NCBI RefSeq assembly: GCF_963667735.1
Contig: NZ_OY763919.1
Location: 310,001 to 374,000 of the forward strand
Reading direction: 5' to 3'
From: an uncultured Methanoregula sp.
GTDB lineage: Archaea > Halobacteriota > Methanomicrobia > Methanomicrobiales > Methanospirillaceae
DNA: 64,000 nt
Under the pieces are notes generated by a model, which ran no database searches, was not told the DNA's origin, and saw only the letters and a list, made by a program, of their open reading frames with translations. A program made the position numbers and the translations under genes. Positions 9,716 through 22,765 of this stretch are shown piece by piece (within the stretch, counting starts at the first letter, position 1; each line of letters opens with the position of its first letter).

Positions 9716-10539
9716 TTGAAGAGCTCTTCCAGATCGAGCGGGATGCGTATCGCGACAGCATCGTCCACCGGATCGATGCCCGGGTAAAGATAGCGATCGC
9801 GTTTGCTGCGATCATCGCGCTTGTTGCCGTACCCTACTCAACCATGATTTATACCGTAGGGGCGCTTTTTTTTGTATTTTTTATTGCCCTCTGGTCCTGC
9901 ACGGGTCTTTCGCCGGTCGTCTACCTCAAACGTCTCCTCTCGATAGTTCCCCTCTGGGGGATCATCATCTTCTTCCAGATCTTCTTCAAGAACAAGTATT
10001 ACACCGATTACCACGTGGTCATGACGCTCCCTTTTGGGATCTGCATCTATGCCGAATCCATTGAGTTTGCCTTCATCCTTCTCGTCAAATTCGTAGTCTG
10101 CATCTCGTTCATCATCCTCTTGTCATCGACAACAAAGATGCACGACATGCTCGAAGGGGCAGCCCGTATGGGACTCCCGGCGGAATTTGCCCTTGCCCTC
10201 GGGATGATGATCCGCTACCTCTTCGTCTTCGGGTACATGTTCAGGAAGATCAACGAGACGTTGAAGACCAAATGCTTCGATGCGTTCGATCGCCATCTCC
10301 CTTACCGGTACCGGCTCAGGCAGCTCGGGTACACGATAGGGACCATGTTCATCCGCTCGTACGAGCAGGGCGAGCGGGTGTACACGAGCATGCTCTGCCG
10401 GGGGTACGGGAAGGACAGTTTCCTCTTTGTTGAGAGAAAACCGTTAAAGAGAGCGGAGTGGACATTTTTGGCCCTGGCCCTGGCCTTCATCATCATAATC
10501 CCCGTTACAACCTGGATAACCTCGTATTCCCTGTTCTGA
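9712..10539 (+). CDS. cbiQ: Cobalt ECF transporter transmembrane protein CbiQ
   Basis: Transmembrane T-component that couples CbiO to CbiM, 275 residues with about five hydrophobic segments. It carries both coupling-helix signatures of the family, seen as EGAARMGLPAEFALALGMM and the later Ala/Arg-Gly region EQGERVYTSMLCRGYG. It is the last gene of the cbiMNOQ operon and starts inside the cbiO stop. A T-run lies just downstream at 10548-10553. Confidence 0.95.
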   Translation: MIEELFQIERDAYRDSIVHRIDARVKIAIAFAAIIALVAVPYSTMIYTVGALFFVFFIALWSCTGLSPVVYLKRLLSIVPLWGIIIFFQIFFKNKYYTDYHVVMTLPFGICIYAESIEFAFILLVKFVVCISFIILLSSTTKMHDMLEGAARMGLPAEFALALGMMIRYLFVFGYMFRKINETLKTKCFDAFDRHLPYRYRLRQLGYTIGTMFIRSYEQGERVYTSMLCRGYGKDSFLFVERKPLKRAEWTFLALALAFIIIIPVTTWITSYSLF

Positions 10540-10578
10540 CCGGGTACTTTTTTAAGTGGTTCTTTATAATTCTCAATC

Positions 10579-10887
10579 ATGGCGTACCCGTTTGGTCATG
10601 GATTTGTGACAAGCATCCTCCTGATTGCCAGGCATTTTGCCCTTCCCCCGGCCCAGGCCTGGCCGGGAGCCGGCGATCACGTAAGCGGGCTTGTGGTGCC
10701 GGAAAAGTTTAAGGGAACGGAGATCGACGAACTCGCAACCCTGCTCCGGAAAAAAGTGATCTGGCACCAGCCGGGAACCATGGATGCCGAGGATGCCCGC
10801 GACGTGGTATTCACGCTCAACCGGCTGATGATCGCAATCGACCGGGAGCTGGGCATACCGGACGCTGCTGTCGGCGATTTTGCCTGA
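10579..10887 (+). CDS. Hypothetical protein (102 aa)
   Basis: I do not recognise this protein. It has a short hydrophobic N-terminus (VTSILLIARHFAL) and then a soluble, acidic helical part containing GTEIDELATLLRKKVIW and EDARDVVFTLNRLMIAI. It lies between the cobalt operon and the alcohol dehydrogenase, with its own spacing on both sides. Codon use matches its neighbours, so it is likely expressed. No cysteine pairs or nucleotide-binding motifs are seen. Confidence 0.7.
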   Translation: MAYPFGHGFVTSILLIARHFALPPAQAWPGAGDHVSGLVVPEKFKGTEIDELATLLRKKVIWHQPGTMDAEDARDVVFTLNRLMIAIDRELGIPDAAVGDFA

Positions 10888-10901
10888 TCCCTACTGGGCG
10901 G

Positions 10902-10912
10902 TATATTTATAA
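10902..10912 (+). promoter_or_regulatory. TATA box upstream of the iron alcohol dehydrogenase
   Basis: TATATTTATAA, about 85 bases before the ATG at 10992, which would leave a leader of roughly 55-60 bases. Confidence 0.5.
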
Positions 10913-10991
10913 GAAGGCAGGACAAGTTGCAATCAGTCCAGAAAAAAATACCGGTAATACTTACCGGCATACAGGAGATGGCAGAGGTATC

Positions 10992-12149
10992 ATGAGAACC
11001 TTTGAGCTGAGGAAATTTGTCGCACCTGAGTTCATATTCGGTACCGGTGCCCGGCACCTGGCCGGGAGATATGCCAACAATTTCCGGGCAAAAAAAGTGC
11101 TCCTTGTTACCGATCCTGGCATTCTGAAGACCGGGCTTGTCGACGAAGTGACAAAGAGCCTTGAGGATTCCGGCATTTCGTACGAACAGTTCGCGGACGT
11201 TGTTCCCAATCCCCGGTCGGAGAATGTCATGACCGGCGCCGGCGTCTTCCAGGAGGGCGGGTGCAGTGCACTCATCGCCGTTGGGGGAGGATCGGTGATC
11301 GATTGCGCAAAGGGAATAGGAATTGTCTCCTCCAACCACCATCACATCACCGAATTCGAGGGCATCGACCGGGTGAGCATCCCCAGCCCGCCCCTCATCT
11401 GCATCCCGACAACCGCCGGTTCGAGCGCCGACGTCTCCCAGTTTGCCATCATCACGGACACGTCACGGAATGTCAAGATGGCAATTGTGAGCAAGACGCT
11501 TGTACCGGACATAGCACTCATCGACCCCGAGACGCTGCTCACGAAATCCCCGGACCTGACCGCCCATACGGGCCTCGATGTCCTGACCCATGCAATCGAA
11601 GCGTACGTGTCGAACGCGAGCTCTCCGGTCACCGATCTCCATGCCCTTGAAGCGGTCCGGCTCATCACAAGATACCTCCCGGGGGCGGTTGCAGAGCCGG
11701 GCGAGATCGCGTACCGGGGCGAGACCATGCTTGCGAGCCTGCATGCCGGCCTCGCCTTCTCCAATGCAAGTCTCGGGGCGGTCCATGCCATGGCCCATGC
11801 ACTCGGGGGATCGCTCGACCTTCCCCACGGCCTGTGCAATGCCCTGCTCCTGAACGAGGTTATCCGGTACAATTACCTGTCGGCCCGGGAGAGGTACGAC
11901 ACGATAAACGAAGTGATGAATGCCGGTATGGGCGGAGATAAAACACGATCGGAACCGCAGGATCTTCCCGGACGGATCAGGGAGTTCCGCAAATCCCTCG
12001 GGGTATCCGACACGCTCGGGTCGATCGGCGTGAGAAGCGGGGATATCCCGATGCTTGCAGAAAATGCACTCCGCGATGTCTGCATGGCCACCAACCCCCG
12101 GCGCCCCATCCAGCAGGAGATCGAAGATATCTATGCATCGGCCCTCTGA
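10992..12149 (+). CDS. Iron-containing alcohol dehydrogenase
   Basis: Group III (Fe-ADH superfamily) NAD(P)-dependent oxidoreductase, 385 residues. The dinucleotide site is visible as AVGGGSVIDCAKGIG, followed by CIPTTAGSSADVSQFAIITD. Metal ligands are expected in the region from GLDVLTHAIEAYVS to AVHAMAHALGG and LDLPHGLCNALLL, where Asp and three His residues are placed as in the family. In methanogens such enzymes may oxidise or reduce simple alcohols or aldehydes; the substrate here is unknown. Its last 17 bases overlap the start of the PAS protein gene. Confidence 0.92.
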   Translation: MRTFELRKFVAPEFIFGTGARHLAGRYANNFRAKKVLLVTDPGILKTGLVDEVTKSLEDSGISYEQFADVVPNPRSENVMTGAGVFQEGGCSALIAVGGGSVIDCAKGIGIVSSNHHHITEFEGIDRVSIPSPPLICIPTTAGSSADVSQFAIITDTSRNVKMAIVSKTLVPDIALIDPETLLTKSPDLTAHTGLDVLTHAIEAYVSNASSPVTDLHALEAVRLITRYLPGAVAEPGEIAYRGETMLASLHAGLAFSNASLGAVHAMAHALGGSLDLPHGLCNALLLNEVIRYNYLSARERYDTINEVMNAGMGGDKTRSEPQDLPGRIREFRKSLGVSDTLGSIGVRSGDIPMLAENALRDVCMATNPRRPIQQEIEDIYASAL

Positions 12150-13266
12150 AAAAACCGATGACTGGGACGAAGTGCGGGAACGCTTAATCGGGATGGGCGA
12201 GTCCTCCATTCATAAAAGTTATTATCCGCTCCTCCAGCAGCGCCTCTCGGAGCTGGAACGCTTCCGGGCCCTTCTCGATGAAACCAACGATATCATCCTT
12301 GTCATCCATACAGCGGACAAGCCTGCCGTTGACGCAAACCGGGCCTGCAGCACCATTCTGGGCTATGACAAAGAAACACTCCTCGCAAGCCCGGTGGAGA
12401 ATATCATTCTCCAACAAGAGCGGGAAAGGTTCCGGCAGATCCTGGACAGGGCCGTTCTTTCCCGGAACCAGGAGAGGGCAGAGACCTCCCTTGTATCGGC
12501 CCAGGGACAGACGATTCCGGTCGAACTCTCGATCCGCGTTGTCACGTTCGATGATGTGGATTATGGAGTAATTGTTGCCCACGATATCCAGGATCGCAAA
12601 CAATACGAACGTGCACTTCTCCAGGCCCACAAAAAACTCAACCTGATCAACCTGTTCACACGAAACGAGATCCAGAGCCAGGTCTTCATAGTCCGGGCAT
12701 ACCTGGAAGTGCTCCGGCAGATCGCAAAACATCCTGAAGAGGCAACGATAATCGAGAAACTCACTGCCACGCTCACCGAGATACAGCGCCACATAAAGTT
12801 TGCCGAGAATTACCGGGACATGGGGGCAGAGGAACCGGTGTGGCAGAACTTCAACGAGGTTCTCCTGCTCGCTCTTTCGCACCTCCCGCCGATTACCATC
12901 GTCCGGGCAACGAATATCAAAACGATCGGAATTTTAAGCGACACCCTGCTGGAAAAAGGGCTCACGCACCTCATGGAATATCTCTATCTCCATGGCAGCA
13001 TCAATGCGGAGATAACGATAACCCATGTGGAATCTGCTGGCGGGCTGCTCTTTACGCTTGAAAGGGCCGGGACCGGGATTCCGGATAACCAGAAAGAGAA
13101 AGTCTTTTCCTGGGAGAACGCTATCGACAAGAGCCACAGCCTCTTCTTTATCCGGGAAGTCCTCGACATCACCACTATTTCGATCCAGGAAACCGGCGAT
13201 CCGGGCCATCTCCGGTTCGGGATTCTTGTTCCTCCGGGCATGTACAGGATCCAGCCTTCCGGCTAG
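12133..13266 (+). CDS. PAS-domain protein with degenerate histidine-kinase core
   Basis: A PAS domain (about residues 40-160) followed by a module laid out like the methanogen PAS histidine kinases. In relatives the phospho-acceptor motif reads LxxxTRHDIxNQ; here it reads NLFTRNEIQSQ, so the histidine is replaced by Asn178. The ATP-binding part also looks broken: the N-box Asn is missing (HLMEYLYLH), the G1 box reads ERAGTGIPD and the G2 glycines are lost (KSHSLFFIREVL). It is therefore probably a pseudokinase that senses or scaffolds rather than phosphorylates. The start at 12133 lies inside the dehydrogenase gene, suggesting coupled translation. Confidence 0.85.
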   Translation: MHRPSEKTDDWDEVRERLIGMGESSIHKSYYPLLQQRLSELERFRALLDETNDIILVIHTADKPAVDANRACSTILGYDKETLLASPVENIILQQERERFRQILDRAVLSRNQERAETSLVSAQGQTIPVELSIRVVTFDDVDYGVIVAHDIQDRKQYERALLQAHKKLNLINLFTRNEIQSQVFIVRAYLEVLRQIAKHPEEATIIEKLTATLTEIQRHIKFAENYRDMGAEEPVWQNFNEVLLLALSHLPPITIVRATNIKTIGILSDTLLEKGLTHLMEYLYLHGSINAEITITHVESAGGLLFTLERAGTGIPDNQKEKVFSWENAIDKSHSLFFIREVLDITTISIQETGDPGHLRFGILVPPGMYRIQPSG

Positions 13267-13389
13267 GTTCCGGATCGATCGCGGCAAGGGTTTCTGCCCG
13301 CCTGAAAAACCGGCAGGATCACCTTTAATGTTTGAGAAAACCAATAGGTATTGTGATTACCACAGGGTATTATTCCTGTATTTTTTTAG

Positions 13390-17983
<4,594 letters not shown>

Positions 17984-17986
17984 TCA

Positions 17987-17998
17987 TTCTTTTTTTTT
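17987..17998 (+). terminator. T-run terminator after gyrA
   Basis: A run of nine T residues within 6-15 bases of the gyrA stop, the usual archaeal intrinsic termination signal. Confidence 0.55.
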
Positions 17999-18141
17999 AA
18001 ATCAATCGCGAACAAAATAGTTCGTACCGGTTACCAGGGCAATCGGTCCATTTCACGTCTGCAATGAAAAAAGGATTATAACATAGGCCAAAGGCCCGTA
18101 TTGGGGAGGAGGAATGTGTGCCGGGACGTGCATTTGCAGGA

Positions 18142-18432
18142 TTAACACAGCCAGTATATCACCCCGCAGCGGGTGCAATAATGCCGGTGATTGTGCTCGT
18201 ACCCCTGTTCGATAACAGGAAAATCCCCGCAGGCCGGGCAGACGGGGGTCCCGTCCGCCAAGTGGAAGCTTTGCCCTGAATTGCGGTACTCCCAGGATTC
18301 AGACACATGCCGCTCGGGAGATCTGCGCAGGAATTCCTGCCGCCCCGGTGCCCGATCCAGGGACCGATGCCTGAACAGGGCTGCAAGTTCAGACAGAACA
18401 GGAACTCCGTGATTGCCGGGTATATGGTTCAT
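18142..18432 (-). CDS. Small zinc-ribbon protein
   Basis: A 96-residue protein ending in a clear zinc ribbon: CPACG, then a 15-residue turn, then CTRCG. The reading frame is open far upstream, but the ATG at 18432 has the ribosome-binding site GAGGATGA at the right spacing and gives a compact protein. The N-terminal 60 residues are Arg- and His-rich with no known fold. Zinc ribbons of this kind usually bind nucleic acid or a protein partner. It is convergent with gyrA and apparently monocistronic. Confidence 0.65.
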   Translation of the reverse strand: MNHIPGNHGVPVLSELAALFRHRSLDRAPGRQEFLRRSPERHVSESWEYRNSGQSFHLADGTPVCPACGDFPVIEQGYEHNHRHYCTRCGVIYWLC

Positions 18433-19014
18433 GGTAATCATCCTCGCATGCCGGTATCCCAAAACCGGATTTTCAATGGATTCCCATTGTATACGCAATC
18501 GTTTGCACAAGTATAGTATAAACACACGCATTCGCGGTGCAAATATGCGAGGCGAAATATTCCTGCGAATTTGAGACGCCCGGCCAGATTTCCCTGCGCC
18601 GGAGACGGGATTCATAATTTCATGACGGGCCTGCGCAGGTTCCGGGAGATATCCCCGTATTCCAATACCCATTCCTGTTTTTTCACGCGATAACAGCAGA
18701 AGCAATAGTACCCACTCAGGGATTTCGGGAACCTGCGCGTAATTGCCGTGCAAATGTGCTAATCGGATTGGCCGGCAATGTGACACCCCCCCAGTATCCG
18801 GCAATCTCCGGCGCAATCGTCAGAATTTTTCAGGTTTGCCCGCCATCCCCCGGGCCGGAGATTGTACCGGGCTGGCAACGGGCAGGGAGGGGCCGGGATC
18901 CATCTGCAGCAGATACCCGCCTTCAGCATTTTCATGCAAACGAAATACCGTCAAAACCGGATCCGGAGAAATGGTTTTGGTGCCGGACAAAGAACCGGGT
19001 TGTACGGTGAATGC
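18433..19014. other. Intergenic region
   Basis: About 580 bases with no supported gene. Plus-strand reading frames here have Arg/Pro-rich translations without family features. On the minus strand a TATA-like TTTATACTATAC near 18510-18525 could drive the zinc-ribbon gene. Confidence 0.45.
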
Positions 19015-19452
19015 ATGTTCCGCACGATACTGAAAGTGAGATCAGAAAAGGAAGGGGATATCATCGATATCACCGGGGAGATCCAAAAAGCTGCCAAAGA
19101 AAGCCGGATAACCACCGGCCTTGTCCACCTCTTTGTTCTCCACTCCACGGCCGCCCTCACGACCATCGAATACGAGACAGGCGTCCTCTCCGATCTCCGG
19201 CGCTCGCTCTCCCGGGCAGCGCCCGACGATCTGCCCTATGCCCACGATACCCGGTGGGGAGATGGCAACGGCCGTTCGCATGTGAAAGCCGCTCTCGTTG
19301 GCCCATCCCTGACCATTCCCATCGGGAATGGGGAGCTGATGTGCGGGACCTGGCAGCAGATCGTCCTGCTCGAACTCGATGTGAATGCCGGGCGGGAGCG
19401 GACGATCGTCTGCACCATTGACGGGGAGCAGGAAGAGACGGATATACGGTGA
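19015..19452 (+). CDS. YjbQ family protein (UPF0047)
   Basis: Secondary thiamine-phosphate-synthase-like protein of the YjbQ/UPF0047 family, 145 residues. Family features visible are the His/Thr-rich stretch LHSTAALTTIEYE, the Asp/Asn/Gly run WGDGNGRSHVKAALVG and the C-terminal GTWQQIVLLELD. The ATG at 19015 is preceded by GGTGA at 5 bases and matches the short N-terminus of the family. YjbQ of E. coli shows weak thiamine phosphate synthase activity; the physiological role is unsettled. It is followed by the Fe-S protein gene with which it may form an operon. Confidence 0.92.
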   Translation: MFRTILKVRSEKEGDIIDITGEIQKAAKESRITTGLVHLFVLHSTAALTTIEYETGVLSDLRRSLSRAAPDDLPYAHDTRWGDGNGRSHVKAALVGPSLTIPIGNGELMCGTWQQIVLLELDVNAGRERTIVCTIDGEQEETDIR

Positions 19453-19535
19453 CCGGAGAAAAATCCGCACATGCTCTGAAACAAGAGCGATCCGGTACCG
19501 ATCTCCTTTATGACGAAGAGCAGCATGGTACCAGT

Positions 19536-20342
19536 ATGAGTGATGAGATCCGGGCCCACATCACCGGCCTGTGCCGCGACCTCGGCATCCCGCTCGTTGG
19601 TTTTGCCCCGGCCGGCCGGTGGGATACCCCCCCGTTCGAGCCCTGGGTCCCGGAGGAATTCCGGCCCTGCTCGATCTTTCCTGAGACAAAGACCGTCATC
19701 GTCATCGGCCTGCCGGTCAGCCTGCCGATCGTGGAGACCGCGCCTTCCATCCATTACCATGAACTGTACCGGACCGTGAACTCCCTCCTGGACATGCACG
19801 GGTACCGCATTGCCGAATCGCTCACCCGCACAGGGTTTCCCTCCATCTGGATTCCCCGGGATGGCTATGGCAATGTCAGCATCCTTAAGGAAAAACCGGT
19901 GGCCTTCTTCTCCCACCGGCATGCAGCATATCTTGCCGGCCTTGGAACATTCGGGATCAACAACATGCTCCTGACCCCGGAGTTCGGGCCCCGGGTCCGG
20001 TTCGCATCCATCTTCACATCGGCAGAGATACCGGCGGGAGAGATAAAGGAGAAGGACCTGTGCACCCGGTGCATGCAATGCGTGAATTCCTGCCCGGTCA
20101 AAGCGCTGGACGGCGGGGATTACCCGGAGAGCCTGACCGAGAAGAAGACCTGCGCCGCACGATCGGAAGCTCTTGCAAACCGGTATATCTCCCCGTGCGG
20201 CCTCTGTATCAAAGTCTGCCCGGTGGGAGAAGACAGGAAGGTCTTCATCCGGGAGGATCCGGGGATCTACCGCGAGGATGACGACCGGTTCGCAGCCTAT
20301 CACCGGGCCTGGAAACACGTGCGGTCGTACGGCGGGCGGTGA
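19536..20342 (+). CDS. 4Fe-4S protein related to epoxyqueuosine reductase
   Basis: Iron-sulfur protein with two ferredoxin-type clusters: CTRCMQCVNSCPVKAL and, after a distant Cys, CGLCIKVCPVGED. The N-terminal part (DLGIPLVGFAPAGRW, SIFPETKTVIVIGLP, LAGLGTFGINNMLLTPEFG) matches the QueG-like/COG1600 layout without obvious corrinoid evidence. Likely a redox enzyme of unknown substrate. The frame is open from a GTG at 19449 that overlaps the preceding gene by 4 bases, which would add 29 residues; ATG 19536 fits the family better, and either is possible. Confidence 0.82.
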   Translation: MSDEIRAHITGLCRDLGIPLVGFAPAGRWDTPPFEPWVPEEFRPCSIFPETKTVIVIGLPVSLPIVETAPSIHYHELYRTVNSLLDMHGYRIAESLTRTGFPSIWIPRDGYGNVSILKEKPVAFFSHRHAAYLAGLGTFGINNMLLTPEFGPRVRFASIFTSAEIPAGEIKEKDLCTRCMQCVNSCPVKALDGGDYPESLTEKKTCAARSEALANRYISPCGLCIKVCPVGEDRKVFIREDPGIYREDDDRFAAYHRAWKHVRSYGGR

Positions 20343-20349
20343 TCTGGAT

Positions 20350-20979
20350 ATGCCGGATACGCACGGGGCATCGATCCACCTGGACGTACCTTTCTTCCGG
20401 CAGCATTATGGCTACACGTGCGGTCCGGCTTCTTTGATGATGGCAATGAAGTACTGGTGCCGGGATATCCGCCTTGGAAAATACCTGGAGATCGATCTCT
20501 GGCGGGAAGGAACCCTCGCAGCCGTCCCGGGAACGAGCAGGTTTGGCCTGGCCTACTCCGCGGCATCCCGGGGTTTTTCTGTACGGGTCACCAGCAATAC
20601 CGGCGGGCTTGATTTTGTTGAGAACCTGGATCCCCCACCTGCGGATTTGGAGATGCAGTGGATCAGGGAACAATTCTCTGAACGGAGAGCCCGGTGCAGG
20701 AAGTCCGGCGTCCGGGAAAGGCACAAGACGATCACGGCAGCAACCATCCGCGAATCGCTCTTCTCGAATCACGTGCCATTGATCGTGATAAATTCCCTGT
20801 TCTTTTGCAATGAAGATATCCCCCACTGGATAGTCGTGACCGGAATCGACGACAAATTCCTGTACTTCAACAATCCCGTCGATGCCGCGCCGAGAAAGAG
20901 AAAAACGGGACTTTCCGGTCTCGGGGAGTTCATCGGGTACCATGGCAGCCAGTCGATGGTTGAGATCTGGAGACACTAG
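20350..20979 (+). CDS. C39-like cysteine peptidase family protein
   Basis: A 209-residue papain-fold protein of the peptidase C39-like class. The catalytic Cys sits in YTCGPASLMMAMKYW, the His in PHWIVVTGIDD and the third residue is probably Asn/Asp in YFNNPVDAA. No ABC transporter or double-glycine substrate lies nearby, so it is not an obvious bacteriocin processor; such stand-alone proteins may act as amidases or proteases. No signal peptide is seen. The ATG at 20350 follows the Fe-S gene by 7 bases and suggests an operon. Confidence 0.8.
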   Translation: MPDTHGASIHLDVPFFRQHYGYTCGPASLMMAMKYWCRDIRLGKYLEIDLWREGTLAAVPGTSRFGLAYSAASRGFSVRVTSNTGGLDFVENLDPPPADLEMQWIREQFSERRARCRKSGVRERHKTITAATIRESLFSNHVPLIVINSLFFCNEDIPHWIVVTGIDDKFLYFNNPVDAAPRKRKTGLSGLGEFIGYHGSQSMVEIWRH

Positions 20980-21112
20980 CCCGCAGCCGTTGGCGTGACC
21001 ATGGGCCGGGACTGCAGAAAGACCGGACATACATTTCGGGGCTTTTTAGTATCTCAGGGGAAATACTCAAATCCACGCGGGGGTATATCAACGGTATACA
21101 GGGTGAGATGCG

Positions 21113-21451
21113 ATGAAGGTTGTCGATGTTGCAAAGGTAGTTTCAGGGCCGAACCCCCATCATGTGGATGCCCGGAAGATCTACGATACCCCGCACGCCA
21201 TGGCGGTCATGATCACGCTCCAGCCCGGCGAAGCGCTCAAAAAACACATAACGCCGGTCGATGTCTTCTTCTATGTGCTCGAAGGGACCGGGGTTGTCGA
21301 GATCGGGGACGAGAAACAGACCGTGGGAAAGGACATGCTTGTCGAGAGCCCGGCAAAGATTCCCCATAAGTGGACAAACGAAAGTTCATCGGTGTTCCGT
21401 GTCCTCGTTGTGAAGGTGCCAAAACCAACCGAAGAGACAAAACTGCTCTGA
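21113..21451 (+). CDS. Cupin domain protein
   Basis: Small single-domain cupin, 112 residues. The metal-binding motif of conserved cupin box 1 is degenerate but recognisable (PGEALKKHITPVDVFFYVLEGTG), and box 2 reads PAKIPHKWTNESS. The beta-barrel pattern is complete. Stand-alone cupins bind metals or small ligands; the role cannot be named. Codon use is typical of the host and a ribosome-binding site (GGTGAG) precedes the ATG. A T-run lies 10-15 bases after the stop. Confidence 0.88.
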   Translation: MKVVDVAKVVSGPNPHHVDARKIYDTPHAMAVMITLQPGEALKKHITPVDVFFYVLEGTGVVEIGDEKQTVGKDMLVESPAKIPHKWTNESSSVFRVLVVKVPKPTEETKLL

Positions 21452-21923
21452 CAGGAAACAATTCTTTTTTGGGATCTCGCGGGCATCGAAAAGCCCCGGC
21501 AGGGCCGGGGGAAATTACGCCTTGTACGGGCCCGGATTCACGGTTCCGGATCCGGAGCCCTGCCGGAAAACGCATGAAAACCGCCGGTTTCTGTTCGCGT
21601 GGAGAATACGTCATTAAATCGCCCTGATTGCCAAAATACGGCTGAAATGCACCTCGCCTGATGCCCCTTAACGGTCTTTGGACCGATGCGGTTTTTGCCA
21701 CCCACGTTTGCCTGTCCGGCATGAGAAACGCTGCCGGAACGCGGATATGAGGGTCATTTTTTTGGGAGGGGCACAAAAAAACCCAGCGGAGAATGGGGAC
21801 CCCCCTGCAGAAACACCGATTTTTCATCCGGATGCTGATTTTAATATCTTAAAAACCAAACAGGATAAAGCAAATTTTCCTTTCCGGAAATTTGCGGGAT
21901 GCAATCTATCCAGAAGATCATTT
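21452..21923. other. Intergenic region before tRNA-Gln
   Basis: About 470 bases with no supported gene. An AT-rich block at 21838-21860 (TTTTAATATCTTAAAA) may hold the tRNA promoter, although it is about 75 bases upstream of the mature 5' end. Confidence 0.45.
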
Positions 21924-21996
21924 ACCCCCGTAGTGTAGCGGTCAATCATGCAGGACTTTGGATCCGGCGACACCAGTTCGAATCTGGTCGGGGGTA
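21924..21996 (+). tRNA. tRNA-Gln (anticodon UUG)
   Basis: A complete 73-nt cloverleaf without encoded CCA. The acceptor stem ACCCCCG (21924-21930) pairs perfectly with CGGGGGT (21989-21995), the T-arm is ACCAG/TTCGAAT/CTGGT, and the anticodon loop CTTTGGA gives UUG. In archaea this tRNA is first charged with Glu and then amidated by GatDE, and both GatDE genes are present 7-10 kb downstream on the other strand. Confidence 0.96.
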
Positions 21997-22148
21997 TTCG
22001 GGTAACCGGTACAAATCGGGTTACATCTCTTTTTACAGGTTTTCTTGTTTATTCAGAGCTGCATCACGTATACCGACAGGATAACCGGCTATCCAATCAG
22101 GGTAAATAAAAAAATCGCCGGTTCGGATGAACGAACTGCACCCGGGTT

Positions 22149-22565
22149 TTACTCTGCTACACTTGGTTCGTTCTCGTCAAGCAGCTGCTTCACGAGCGCC
22201 GAGTCGAGATAGGCCCTGACTTCCATGATCGTTCCCGATTCGAACCGGCAGATCCAGCAGTACCGGTTGCTGAACGGTTTTCCATTCAGTGCCGTTGAGA
22301 GAGCTTCCAGTTCGACTGCAGCGGTGTCCCCCGAGACAAGGATGCCGGTGACCCGCAGGAGAACGCCTTCCCGGAGGACCCGGTTCAGTCGCCGGAACGT
22401 GCCGGCAATGAACGTCTCCCGGTCATGGTACGTTCCTGCAAGCGGGTGGGTTCCCATCACGGTCCAGGTCACATGCTCTGCCACATGCAGGAAAAAAAGA
22501 TCTGATCTGCCCTGTTCAAGGTGCAGAAAGAGCGAGCGGACATATTCCTCGGTAAGGGATTGCAT
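22149..22565 (-). CDS. SnoaL/NTF2-like protein
   Basis: Predicted 138-residue protein of the NTF2-like (SnoaL) superfamily: small cone-shaped proteins that bind or isomerise small ligands. Recognisable features are the N-terminal helix EEYVRSLFLHLEQGRSD, the DxVxWxVxGxHPLAGTYHDRE-like segment and the strands LLRVTGILVSGDTAAVELEA and FRFESGTIMEVRAYLDS. The ATG at 22565 (MQSLTEEYV) is preferred to an upstream ATG at 22610. It is a single gene convergent with tRNA-Gln. Function unknown. Confidence 0.8.
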   Translation of the reverse strand: MQSLTEEYVRSLFLHLEQGRSDLFFLHVAEHVTWTVMGTHPLAGTYHDRETFIAGTFRRLNRVLREGVLLRVTGILVSGDTAAVELEALSTALNGKPFSNRYCWICRFESGTIMEVRAYLDSALVKQLLDENEPSVAE

Positions 22566-22735
22566 AGGATAGCTCCGGTATGACTGCAAAGCCTTGGCTG
22601 CCGGATACAAAAATCCTTTGCTCTGCTCTTCCCGGACGAATGATTATCGTTCGTATGCAGACGGAACGACAAAAAGATTATCGGTTTTTATCGGGCCATG
22701 GATCACTGCAGGCCCGGACTGCCCAAACGAATTGG

Positions 22736-22745
22736 TTTAAATAAA
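22736..22745 (+). promoter_or_regulatory. TATA box of the potassium channel gene
   Basis: TTTAAATAAA centred about 26 bases before the ATG at 22766, so the transcript is probably leaderless or nearly so. Confidence 0.6.
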
Positions 22746-22765
22746 CCTGTACAAAAAGAGAAGGC

